Positions 1 to 6,554 are shown, numbered from the stretch's first letter. The stretch is 9,170 bases of DNA from Candidatus Cloacimonadota bacterium (GCA_017996595.1 JAGOGT010000030.1:1-9170), one strand, 5' to 3'. Numbers and translations are program-made. The notes: a model not told the origin generated them from the sequence alone.

Positions 1-373
1 GGGCTGCTTCGTTGATCTGGATGGGCAGAGGGAGGGTGTCATTAAGAATATACAGCTCTTCCGCCACCAGCTCAATTTCGCCTGTGGGCATGCCTTTATT
101 GATGTTTTCCGGGGCACGGGGCTTAACTATACCCTTTATGGCGATTACATATTCATTGCGTACTTTTTCGGCTTTGCTGAAGATCTCAGTCTGTTCAGGG
201 TGGATCACCACCTGCATGAGGCCGGTTACATCGCGCAAATCGATGAAGATGAGGCCGCCTAAATCGCGGCGTTTATGCACCCAACCCATCAGTGTGGCGC
301 TTTTATTTTCGAAAGACAGGTTCAGATCACCGCAATAATTACTGCGGCGAAGGCTCCCTAAATTGTCCAGCAT
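1..373 (-). CDS. aspS: Aspartyl-tRNA synthetase, N-terminal part (gene runs off the window)
   Basis: This class II synthetase charges tRNA-Asp with aspartate in the cytoplasm. Only the first 124 residues are present; the gene continues past base 1. They cover the N-terminal OB-fold that binds the anticodon. Typical bacterial AspRS blocks are visible: RRSNYCGDL at residues 9-17, GWVHKRRDLGGLIFIDLRD at 30-48, and RNEYVIAIKG followed by ENINKGMPTGEIEL at about 72-102. The catalytic domain and class II motifs lie outside the window. The ATG at 373 is preceded by an AAGGAAG Shine-Dalgarno, and the UAA of the upstream potD-like gene lies only 13 bases before the ATG. This spacing suggests the last visible gene of the dnaN operon. 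Residue L38 (KRRDLGG) matches the tRNA-Asp-specific E. coli form rather than the His found in some nondiscriminating enzymes. Family assignment is firm. Confidence 0.95.
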   Translation of the reverse strand, partial: MLDNLGSLRRSNYCGDLNLSFENKSATLMGWVHKRRDLGGLIFIDLRDVTGLMQVVIHPEQTEIFSKAEKVRNEYVIAIKGIVKPRAPENINKGMPTGEIELVAEELYILNDTLPLPIQINEAA

Positions 374-386
374 TACAAACTTCCTT

Positions 387-1445
387 TTAGTTCAGTTTTA
401 TGGCTTCATAGAGGACGTCGATCTTTTTCACATCTTCATCCAGAGCTTTTATCATGTAGCATTTTTCCAGATAGGTCTCATCCGGGTAGATGAGGGGATT
501 GTTCTTCACCGCATTATCCAATAGATCATTGGCAGCCTTATTGGGAGTGGGATATTGGGTGTATTCGGAATTGCGCCTGGCGTTGTTCTTATCCAGCAGG
601 AAATCGACGAATTTATACGCCAATTCCTTATTCTTTGAAGACTTAAGGATAGCGATATTATCCATCCAGAGGCTGCTGCCTTCCACGGGCAGGAAGAAAT
701 CCAGGTCGGAATTCGTGGCCATTTGTTGCAGGGCATCGCCATTGTAAGCCTGTGCCAGCCAGGTGGTACCGTCCGGAACCTCATTTTTGTACGAGTCGGA
801 ATCGAACTGAGTGATATGGGGATCCCAGGTTTCCAGGGTGGCTTTGGCGGCTTTGAGGGCAGCTTCCGAGGTGTCATTAAGGTCAAAGCCATTATGCACC
901 AGGGCTGCTCCGATCACTTCGCGGCCATCATCCAGCATGGTAATCTTGTTCTTATCCTTAAAGAATTCGTTGCCGATTATTCCCCAGCTCTTTGATTGCA
1001 CCACCTCAGCGGGAACGTACTTTTTGTTGTAGATCATCCCGGTTAGGCCCCAGAAATAGGGGATGGAATACTGGTTACCCTCATCAAAGCTTTCAGCTTT
1101 GTAGAGCAAGGCATTATCCAGATTTTTATAATTTGTCAGTTTACTTTTATCGATCGGTTCCAGCAGCTCGGCATTTTTCATGATGGTGACATGATCACCG
1201 CTGGGAAAAACCAGATCAAAGGATTCTCTGCTGCTTTTGATCTTGGTGAGCATATTCTCATTGGAATCGTAAGTGCTATATTTTACTTTGCACTTATTCT
1301 GTGCTTCGAATTCCTCGATCAACTCGGGATCGATGTAATCACTCCAATTGAAGATGTACAGCACATCCTTGCTTTTACCGCAGGATGTGAGGATTAGCAC
1401 CAGCATTATTGCCAGTAGCATAAGCATAGTTTTCTTGGTTATCAT
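387..1445 (-). CDS. potD: PotD-like polyamine-binding lipoprotein of an ABC importer
   Basis: This is a periplasmic solute-binding protein of the spermidine/putrescine (PotD/PotF) type, 352 residues, a normal length. The N-terminus is a lipoprotein signal: a KK pair, a hydrophobic stretch and the lipobox L19-T-S-C22, so it is probably membrane-anchored. Residues matching E. coli PotD ligand contacts include W34 and Y37 (FNWSDY), D173 and E176 (DDGRE), W260 and D262 (LWMDN), and Y298 (YPTPN). Another PotD tryptophan is replaced by Y234. SIPYFWG at 127-133 and the C-terminal YPTPN are family hallmarks. The ATG follows GAGGTGG with a suitable spacer. It sits 22 bases after the MFS gene and 13 before aspS. 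No permease or ATPase genes (potA, potB, potC) are next to it, so its transporter must be encoded elsewhere or lie beyond the window. Binding of spermidine rather than putrescine or another amine is unproven. Confidence 0.92.
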   Translation of the reverse strand: MITKKTMLMLLAIMLVLILTSCGKSKDVLYIFNWSDYIDPELIEEFEAQNKCKVKYSTYDSNENMLTKIKSSRESFDLVFPSGDHVTIMKNAELLEPIDKSKLTNYKNLDNALLYKAESFDEGNQYSIPYFWGLTGMIYNKKYVPAEVVQSKSWGIIGNEFFKDKNKITMLDDGREVIGAALVHNGFDLNDTSEAALKAAKATLETWDPHITQFDSDSYKNEVPDGTTWLAQAYNGDALQQMATNSDLDFFLPVEGSSLWMDNIAILKSSKNKELAYKFVDFLLDKNNARRNSEYTQYPTPNKAANDLLDNAVKNNPLIYPDETYLEKCYMIKALDEDVKKIDVLYEAIKLN

Positions 1446-1467
1446 AGCTATCCACCTCGGGTAGTAG

Positions 1468-2712
1468 TTATTTTATGTAGTCTGCAGGCGTTTTACCTGC
1501 CTGAATGATCCCTTCGCGCAGCCTTACGCTTTGCAGAAGAATCCATCCCACAATGAAAAAGAGCATTAATGAGATTACTGAATAGCGGATATCACCGGTG
1601 CGGTGCGCTATCCAACCGTATAATATGGGACCGATAATGGAAGAAAGCCGTCCTGTCAAGGTATAAAATCCGAAGAATTCTGCCTGACGGGAAACGGGCG
1701 TCAATAGAGACAGCATGGTGCGGCTATTGGCTTGGGAACTGCCGATAGCCAGTCCGGCAAGAAGCCCCACAAAGTAATACTCAGTGGCGCTTTGGCAGAG
1801 GAAGGCCCATACCACCACGCCGATCCAGATGATAAGCGCGAAATTAAGCGACAACTTCACATTGTATTTATCGGTTAGCCAGCCAAAAAAAGCGGAGCCA
1901 AGGATGGAAGTAAATTGCGCCAGAATGAAATAGACGATCATATTGGGAGTCGTCATCCCAAAGCGTTCCATCCCATACACCGAGGCAAAAACAATCACCG
2001 TGGTAATGCCATCATTATAAATGAAATAGCTTATCAAATACTTAAGCAACTGGGGCTTGCGGGAGATGTTTTTGAAAGAGCCGGAAATGCGGTGCCAGGC
2101 CACGCGGAAGTAGTTACTGCGCCGGGAAGGGCGTTTGAATTCCTTCAGCCAGAAGAAGGTAAACAGCGAAAATGCAAAGAAATGTAAAGCAATCACGGGA
2201 AACACCAGACGCACATTGTATTTCACTATCATCAGCGAAACCAATAGCGATACCAGGCCGCCAATGTAGCCCATGGCCCAGCCATAGCCCGAAACTTTGC
2301 CGATATCCTGGGGACTGCAGATCTCCGGTAAAAAGGCGTCGTAAAACACATTAGCGCTATTGAAGCCGAAATTGGCGATGATAAAGAGCAGCATCCCCAA
2401 AAATATCTGCCCCGGCTGCACAAAATAGAGCAGTGCCGTAAAAATCACGGTGAGATAGCAATTGATAAAGAGGAGCTTCTTTTTGGAGCGGGAATAATCC
2501 GCCACCGCGCCCAGAATGGGAGCTGTAAGCGCTACCAGGGTCATCGAAATGCCCACGGCACGGCCCCAAAGCATTTCTCCGTAACCCGCAGGTCCGCCCA
2601 CTACGCTGCGCATGAAATAGGCGCTATAAACTACAGTAACAATAATGGTGGTAAATGCAGAATTGGCAAAGTCGTAGAACATCCAGCCGAGCAGATTGCG
2701 ATTAAACTTCAT
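1468..2712 (-). CDS. MFS transporter, UMF1/Atg22-like family
   Basis: An inner-membrane permease of 414 residues with about twelve hydrophobic segments (roughly 15-35, 51-72, 79-98, 102-124, 145-163, 167-188, 225-246, 257-279, 287-306, 311-330, 346-370, 376-396) and a basic central loop at 189-222. Family signs are FYDFANSAF at 12-20, FYDAFLPEI at 123-131, SGYGWAMGYIGG at 141-152, and the SSQANSRTMLSLLTP block at 325-339. MFS motif-A-like loops occur after TM2 (GAVADYSRSKKK, 68-79) and TM8 (GWLTDKYNVK, 277-286). Relatives include yeast Atg22, which exports amino acids from the vacuole; the substrate of the bacterial members is mostly unknown, so efflux of amino acids or similar solutes is an inference. 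The ATG lies inside recF (11-base overlap), with GGAG six bases upstream, which points to translational coupling. The adjacent PotD-like gene may hint at amine or amino-acid handling, but that is weak evidence. Confidence 0.9.
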   Translation of the reverse strand: MKFNRNLLGWMFYDFANSAFTTIIVTVVYSAYFMRSVVGGPAGYGEMLWGRAVGISMTLVALTAPILGAVADYSRSKKKLLFINCYLTVIFTALLYFVQPGQIFLGMLLFIIANFGFNSANVFYDAFLPEICSPQDIGKVSGYGWAMGYIGGLVSLLVSLMIVKYNVRLVFPVIALHFFAFSLFTFFWLKEFKRPSRRSNYFRVAWHRISGSFKNISRKPQLLKYLISYFIYNDGITTVIVFASVYGMERFGMTTPNMIVYFILAQFTSILGSAFFGWLTDKYNVKLSLNFALIIWIGVVVWAFLCQSATEYYFVGLLAGLAIGSSQANSRTMLSLLTPVSRQAEFFGFYTLTGRLSSIIGPILYGWIAHRTGDIRYSVISLMLFFIVGWILLQSVRLREGIIQAGKTPADYIK

Positions 2713-3784
2713 TGGCCACTCCGTTTAATCTTAGCTCCGGGAAAGATCCCCAGATTTGCTTGATTTCATCACGGGGACTGGCGATAAACACCTGATAGCG
2801 GCTATCGATACAGGTTTTGATGTTCTTGCTGTGGGTGGCGTCAAGTTCTGCCAGAATATCGTCGAACAAGAGCACCGGTTTGATGCCGGTTATATTCTCG
2901 ATCAGCTTGGCTTGCACGAGCTTAAGGATAATCACCGCCACGCGTTTCTGACCCTGCGAGGCGTAGGTTTTCATGGGCCGCTTATCCAGCTTGAATTCAT
3001 AATCATCCAGATGCGCGCCGGCCAGGCTGCGTTGCCACTGCGTTTCCCGGCTTTCCAGTTCTGCCAGGCTTTTCAGCAGTTCTTCGCTACTGGCCTCAGG
3101 GGAGAGCTTATGCGCGGGATTGTAATCCAGCCTGATTTTATCGGCCAGGGGAAAGAGAGTGCCAAAATCCTCTTGGAAGGAGCTATTTACCAGCTTCAGA
3201 TAGCGTTTACGGTAGCATAGCACTTCATGCCAGGCCTCCGCAAAGCGAGCGTCCCAGGTGCTTTTTTCCGCCTTTTGGAAGGGACGTTTCAGCATGGCGT
3301 TGCGTTGCTCCACGAGGTGCAGAAATTCACGCAGTACCGTGATGTAGGGAGGATGTAGCTGCGCGGTGGCCAGATCAAAATACTGCCTGCGGAAGCGAGG
3401 CGAACCATTCACCAGCAGTAAATCTTCCGGAGCGCAATAAATCACTTTTATCAGGTCATACAGCCTGCTGAGTTGGCGGATGGGTAGTTCATCCAGTTTC
3501 AGCAGTTTCTTGCCGCTTCCGAAGCTGAGGGCTACTTTCAGTTCCAAGTTCTGATCGTTTTGATACGCTGCGCCGATGCGAAAGAAATTCTGGGAAAAGT
3601 GGAGCAATTCCTCATCATGGTGAAAGCGGATGGATTTGCCGATTCCAGTGTAGGCAATAGCCTCCAGCAAATTGGTTTTGCCACTGCCATTGGGGCCAAT
3701 AATCAGGCTCCCGGCGGGGCTAAACTCAAATTCTCTGGTTTGGTAACAGCGAAAGTTTTCCAGGCTGATTCGGCTAAGAACCAA
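2702..3784 (-). CDS. recF: DNA replication and repair protein RecF
   Basis: RecF is an SMC/Rad50-like ATPase that acts with RecO and RecR to load RecA at single-strand gaps. The 360-residue length is normal. Visible motifs are Walker A GPNGSGKT at 30-37, the YCAPEDLLLVNGSPRFRRQYFD block at about 116-137, AGAHLDDYEF at 255-264, the ABC signature SQGQ at 276-279, and Walker B plus D-loop LLFDDILAELD at 305-315 with D308 and D309. The start is a TTG at 3784. The dnaN stop codon lies in the same frame only two codons upstream (TAA AGA TTG), so no earlier start is possible. No good Shine-Dalgarno is visible, so initiation is probably by ribosomes that have just ended dnaN. The 3' end overlaps the MFS gene. 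The dnaN-recF order is widely conserved in bacteria. Confidence 0.96.
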   Translation of the reverse strand: MVLSRISLENFRCYQTREFEFSPAGSLIIGPNGSGKTNLLEAIAYTGIGKSIRFHHDEELLHFSQNFFRIGAAYQNDQNLELKVALSFGSGKKLLKLDELPIRQLSRLYDLIKVIYCAPEDLLLVNGSPRFRRQYFDLATAQLHPPYITVLREFLHLVEQRNAMLKRPFQKAEKSTWDARFAEAWHEVLCYRKRYLKLVNSSFQEDFGTLFPLADKIRLDYNPAHKLSPEASSEELLKSLAELESRETQWQRSLAGAHLDDYEFKLDKRPMKTYASQGQKRVAVIILKLVQAKLIENITGIKPVLLFDDILAELDATHSKNIKTCIDSRYQVFIASPRDEIKQIWGSFPELRLNGVANEV

Positions 3785-3787
3785 TCT

Positions 3788-4957
3788 TTATGACCGCAAA
3801 GGCATTAGCAGGAAAGTGATTTCCTGTCCGGGCGTGGCATTCTGATTATAGATCATCATGGCGTCGCGTGAGGAGCCAAGCTTGATGATCGCCTTTTCGG
3901 AATCGATCGCGTCCAGAATGGAGAGCATGAATTTATAGTTGAAAGAAACCCCTGTGGGCGCGCCTTCATAATTATAATCATCCATGCTTTGCTTGCCGTC
4001 GCCGGTGTCGCGATTGGTGGTATTCACTTCAAAGTGGTTATTATCCAGCTCAAATCTGATGCGCAGATTATCATCCGGAGCTACGAGGGCTACGCGACGA
4101 ATAGCCGTGCGCAGAGCTTCTTTGTCGATCACGAAGAGATTGGGAAGATCGCTTACAAAGGCCTTCTGATAGTCAGGATATTTATGCTCGATCACCTGGG
4201 AGAAGATAAAATATTCGCCATAGGAGAAGAGAATGCGGTTTCTCTCGATACCAATGCGGATTTCTTTGACGTTTTCATCGTATATTTTCTGCAGGAAAAG
4301 CAGGGTTTTCACGGGGATCACTTTCTCGATGAAATCGCTATCCTGTTCGGCAAAGATGCTTTCTTCGGTAGCGCCGTCAGCTTGGGGAGCGGCTTTCAGA
4401 GCCGTATCCAAAATCTTGATCTCGGCCACTTTGCGTCCGTCGGTGGCGGCCATGAGATGGTAAGTGGGATAAATCTTCCAGCAAACTCCGGTTAACACGG
4501 CACGATTCACATCTACAGACACGGCAAAATGAGTTTTGCTTACCATGCGGTTAAAGAGCGTGGCGTCCATCTCGATGGGATTGGGCAGCTTGGTATCGGG
4601 AATTACCGGAAAGAGGGTGTGATCGGCGATCAGCAGATTGAAATCCACCTTGCCCGATTGGATCATCAGCAGCTCTTCGTGACGCCACAGATTGATCAGC
4701 GCATCCGGCATCATATTGATGATTTCATTGAAATGCCTGGCGGAAACGGCGATCGTTCCCCCTTCGGATACGGCGGCAGGGAATTCCACTACCACGGTAA
4801 TTTCCAGATCAGTGGCGGTGATTCTCACCATATTCGTGTCCTGATTCACGTTGATCAGATAGTTCGTTAAGATTGGGGACGTGTTTTTGGATGCCACCAC
4901 GGAGGCCAGATGCTGGATGTGCACCAGCAGGTCTTTCTTTTCTATTGCTAATCTCAT
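3788..4957 (-). CDS. dnaN: DNA polymerase III beta subunit (sliding clamp)
   Basis: This is the ring-shaped processivity clamp that tethers replicative and repair polymerases to DNA. The product is 389 residues, slightly longer than the common 365-380. Conserved points are SKNTSPILTNYLI at 23-35, TATDLEI at 47-53, FPVIPD at 116-121, TGVCWKI at 156-162, ATDGRKVA at 171-178, YPDYQKAF at 260-267, FNYKFMLSIL at 339-348 and the terminal FLLMPLRS, equivalent to the usual MPMR end. An acidic, low-complexity loop at about 184-210 (rich in A, E and D) explains the extra length. The start chosen is the ATG at 4957. A GTG six bases further upstream is also open, but the GAGG just before the ATG overlaps that GTG and gives the ATG a correct 5-base spacer. 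It heads the run into recF, MFS, potD-like and aspS. dnaA, its common upstream neighbour, is absent from the window. Confidence 0.96.
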   Translation of the reverse strand: MRLAIEKKDLLVHIQHLASVVASKNTSPILTNYLINVNQDTNMVRITATDLEITVVVEFPAAVSEGGTIAVSARHFNEIINMMPDALINLWRHEELLMIQSGKVDFNLLIADHTLFPVIPDTKLPNPIEMDATLFNRMVSKTHFAVSVDVNRAVLTGVCWKIYPTYHLMAATDGRKVAEIKILDTALKAAPQADGATEESIFAEQDSDFIEKVIPVKTLLFLQKIYDENVKEIRIGIERNRILFSYGEYFIFSQVIEHKYPDYQKAFVSDLPNLFVIDKEALRTAIRRVALVAPDDNLRIRFELDNNHFEVNTTNRDTGDGKQSMDDYNYEGAPTGVSFNYKFMLSILDAIDSEKAIIKLGSSRDAMMIYNQNATPGQEITFLLMPLRS

Positions 4958-4960
4958 GAT

Positions 4961-4966
4961 CACCTC
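4961..4966 (-). promoter_or_regulatory. Ribosome binding site that fixes the dnaN start
   Basis: GAGGTG read on the minus strand, with the GAGG core five bases before the ATG at 4957. The same bases contain the alternative in-frame GTG (4963-4961). That GTG has only AT-rich sequence before it, so the ATG is preferred. Confidence 0.7.
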
Positions 4967-5105
4967 AAATATGAATTTTCTCTTTCTTGCATGTTTTTTG
5001 GGCTTGTCATTTTAGTCAATATCTTTCTTAGAAAACAGGGAAAAAGGAACCGGGAAAACTGTGGTGAAGTGAACAAGCTAAAAGGTGAATCCCGAGCTTC
5101 TCATG

Positions 5106-5149
5106 CCATAGCATTTAGCTTATGGTATAAATAGCTGTTACCATGCGCT
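5106..5149 (-). other. Overlapping alternative hairpins in the dnaN leader
   Basis: Two inverted repeats share one arm. The first pairs CCATAGC (5106-5112) with GCT-T-ATGG (5118-5125), leaving one bulged T and an ATTTA loop. The second pairs ATGGTA (5122-5127) with TACCAT (5139-5144) across 11 bases, and can extend outward with mismatches to AGC/GCT (5117-5119 and 5147-5149). The ATGG of 5122-5125 cannot be in both, so the structures exclude each other. If the promoter near 5214 is right, this lies in the untranslated leader of dnaN. No U-run follows, so it is not an ordinary attenuator. Function is unknown. Confidence 0.3.
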
Positions 5150-5172
5150 GACCAGGTGCTGACCATGCATTT
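5140..5172. repeat. Three tandem 11-bp units beginning ACCA
   Basis: Successive 11-base units read ACCATGCGCTG, ACCAGGTGCTG and ACCATGCATTT. ACCA recurs at 5140, 5151 and 5162. Units 1 and 2 match at 8 of 11 positions, and units 1 and 3 share ACCATGC. The octamer GCTGACCA occurs twice, at 5147 and 5158. A period near one helical turn would place the repeats on the same DNA face, as in short protein-binding arrays. Three degenerate copies could also be chance. Confidence 0.35.
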
Positions 5173-5208
5173 GCCCGGGGATCACATGGGCATCGCAAGA
5201 TAAATGTA

Positions 5209-5238
5209 TATATAGCATGATTTACGAAGCTATTGTAA
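5209..5238 (-). promoter_or_regulatory. Candidate promoter for the dnaN operon
   Basis: On the minus strand there is TTACAA (5238-5233), an 18-base spacer and TATATA (5214-5209). A TG two bases before the -10 box (TGCTATATA) makes it an extended -10. Transcription would start near 5202 and give a leader of about 245 bases before dnaN. It lies downstream of the wlbA terminator, where a promoter for dnaN is needed. The match is moderate, and other weak boxes exist closer to dnaN (for example a TTGACT on the minus strand near 5017 without a clear -10). Confidence 0.3.
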
Positions 5239-5301
5239 GTAGCAATGCGCCTGTTGCTCACAGATCAATTCGGATCTTGCCCCCCAACATGCAATAGAAG
5301 T

Positions 5302-5338
5302 AAAAAAAAAGCCGGAATGCATGGAAGTACAAACCGGC
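5302..5338 (-). terminator. Rho-independent terminator after the wlbA-like gene
   Basis: On the minus strand GCCGG (5338-5334) and CCGGC (5315-5311) form a five-pair all-GC stem with an 18-base loop, followed at once by a run of nine T (5310-5302). It starts about 20 bases after the stop codon of the dehydrogenase gene. The T-run is strong; the stem is short and the loop rather large. It separates that gene from the dnaN operon. Confidence 0.7.
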
Positions 5339-5357
5339 GATTATCAAAAGTCAGTGT

Positions 5358-6386
5358 TTATAAAGGCAGCGAGATTCGTTTCCCTGTTTTGGCAGATAGA
5401 TAGATGGCCTGAATAATCTCCACGGATTTGCGTCCGTCGCGTCCATCGGTGGCGGGAACACCCTTTTCCAGAAGCACATCCACTACGTTGCGGTAATAGG
5501 GATTGTGGCCGAAGCCATACACATTTGGGGGTACATAATTGGTATCCAGGGCGATGCGGTCGTCATCGTCATAATCTTCAAATTCCCATTTTTCGATCTT
5601 GTTCACGGCCATGCCTCCGACTTTTACGGTGCCCTTTTCACCAATGATGGTGATGGAACCTTCGAAGTTTTTGGGATAGGTGAGCATAGTTACATTCAGG
5701 GTGGCGATGATGCCGCTGCGGAAATTGAGGATGGCGCAGCCGGTATCTTCAGCTTCGATGCGGCGGGCCATGGTGGCGGTGGAAGACATTACGCTATCCA
5801 CATTGCCGAGTAGCCAGTACATGGCATCCACGTAGTGGCTGGCCTGATTCATGAAGGCACCGCCATCGAATTCCCAGGTTCCGCGCCACTTTTCGGCGTC
5901 GTAATAGGCTTGGGGGCGTTGCCAGAAAACATTGGATTGGGCTACATAGATGCGGCCAAAGCGGTTCTTATCTACAGCCCGCTTAAGGAGCTGCATGGTG
6001 GAATTGAGGCGATTTTGCTTTACCACAAAGAGCCTGACGCCATTCTGATCGCAAGCCTGGATAAGCTTGTCGGCGGCTTCAATATTGGTGGCCATGGGCT
6101 TTTCGGTGAGCACGTTGATCTTGTGATTGGCCACGTCGATGCCCATTTGCGGATGCATGCCGCTGGGGCTGCAGATGGAAACCAGATCCAGCTTTTCGTT
6201 ATCAAGCATCTCCATGTAATTGGCATAGAGCTTGGTAATGCCATACTGTTCACCAACTTGCTGTAGTTTTTCGGGTACGATGTCCGAAGCAGCCACAAAT
6301 TCCGCATCGGGGATTTGGGAAACGGCATCGAGATGATTTTTGGATATCCGGCCGCAGCCGATAATACCAATGCGCACTTTCTTCAT
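5358..6386 (-). CDS. wlbA: WlbA/WbpB-like UDP-N-acetyl-glucosaminuronate 3-dehydrogenase (Gfo/Idh/MocA family)
   Basis: A 342-residue NAD-dependent oxidoreductase. Family members of this subgroup oxidise the 3-hydroxyl of UDP-N-acetylglucosaminuronic acid, a step toward diacetylated mannosaminuronic-acid sugars of surface polysaccharides. The N-terminal Rossmann fold has GIIGCGRIS at 7-15. TEKPMA at 94-99 holds the conserved lysine K96. The C-terminal domain has RGTWEFDGGAFMNQASHYVD at 168-187 with the likely catalytic H184. Also visible are VVKQNRLNSTMQLLKRA at about 121-137, TYPKNFEGSITIIGEKGTVK at 236-255 and YGFGHNPYY at 290-298. These blocks match my recollection of Bordetella-type WlbA closely, more than generic family members. 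The ATG is preceded by AGGAG at a rather long 10-base spacer. It stands alone, with its own promoter region and terminator. The partners expected for the pathway (dehydrogenase, aminotransferase, acetyltransferase) are not in the window. Substrate is inferred from similarity. Confidence 0.87.
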   Translation of the reverse strand: MKKVRIGIIGCGRISKNHLDAVSQIPDAEFVAASDIVPEKLQQVGEQYGITKLYANYMEMLDNEKLDLVSICSPSGMHPQMGIDVANHKINVLTEKPMATNIEAADKLIQACDQNGVRLFVVKQNRLNSTMQLLKRAVDKNRFGRIYVAQSNVFWQRPQAYYDAEKWRGTWEFDGGAFMNQASHYVDAMYWLLGNVDSVMSSTATMARRIEAEDTGCAILNFRSGIIATLNVTMLTYPKNFEGSITIIGEKGTVKVGGMAVNKIEKWEFEDYDDDDRIALDTNYVPPNVYGFGHNPYYRNVVDVLLEKGVPATDGRDGRKSVEIIQAIYLSAKTGKRISLPL

Positions 6387-6422
6387 TCTCAGGTTACTCC
6401 TATAAATTTCAGTGAATCAAAA

Positions 6423-6473
6423 ATTACAGTTACAAAACGATTCATAACAATATGACAGCGGGGATTCTGTCAA
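6423..6473 (-). promoter_or_regulatory. Promoter region of the wlbA-like gene
   Basis: On the minus strand a perfect -35 box TTGACA (6473-6468) is followed after 18 bases by TGTTAT (6449-6444), a poor -10. A second choice is TTGTTA, 16 bases and TGTAAT (6428-6423), which would start transcription about 30 bases before the ATG. Either fits; which is used cannot be decided by eye. Confidence 0.45.
6453..6472. promoter_or_regulatory. Operator-like dyad overlapping the -35 box
   Basis: A perfect inverted repeat TGACAG-N8-CTGTCA, 20 bases in all. One arm overlaps the TTGACA -35 hexamer on the minus strand. This size and position are typical of a dimeric repressor site. No regulator gene is nearby to name it. 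Confidence 0.4.
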
Positions 6474-6554
6474 TAAAATTAGTGAATGCCATGGCTGGGG
6501 CCGATGCCGCCCAGGTAAATTGTACAGCTGTTCCCGGTCATAGGGCGGCGTGGA

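Larger units (their letters stand above)
4967..5301. other. Non-coding region between the wlbA terminator and dnaN
   Basis: No convincing gene lies here. Besides the candidate promoter, hairpins and 11-bp units listed separately, it holds three short inverted repeats: AGATC/GATCT around AATTCG (about 5262-5277), AGCAA/TTGCT around 5241-5258, and TGCCC/GGGCA (5172-5192). A purine-rich tract (about 5030-5058) contains GGGAAAA twice. The only DnaA-box-like site, TGTGGTGAA at 5060-5068, has two mismatches, so a replication origin is not supported. Confidence 0.5.

Noticed and set aside
506..892. Minus-strand open frame of 128 codons inside the potD-like gene
   Set aside because: Proline- and serine-rich out-of-frame translation of the potD-like gene, without a start context.
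4961..4963. GTG as start of dnaN
   Set aside because: It overlaps the Shine-Dalgarno of the ATG at 4957 and has no ribosome site of its own; the clamp family usually starts right at the MRL/MKF-like residues.
4958..5357. Replication origin next to dnaN
   Set aside because: No cluster of DnaA boxes: only TGTGGTGAA at 5060 (two mismatches) here, and TTATCTACA at 5968 (one mismatch) inside the wlbA-like gene. No dnaA gene and no clear AT-rich unwinding element with repeats.
5835..6266. Plus-strand open frame of 143 codons
   Set aside because: It lies wholly within the wlbA-like gene on the other strand, has no ribosome site or recognisable domain, and is explained as a shadow frame.
6495..6514. 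Terminator for the large exported gene
   Set aside because: The GC-rich hairpin has a bulge and no T-run directly after it; the next T-rich stretch is more than ten bases further on.
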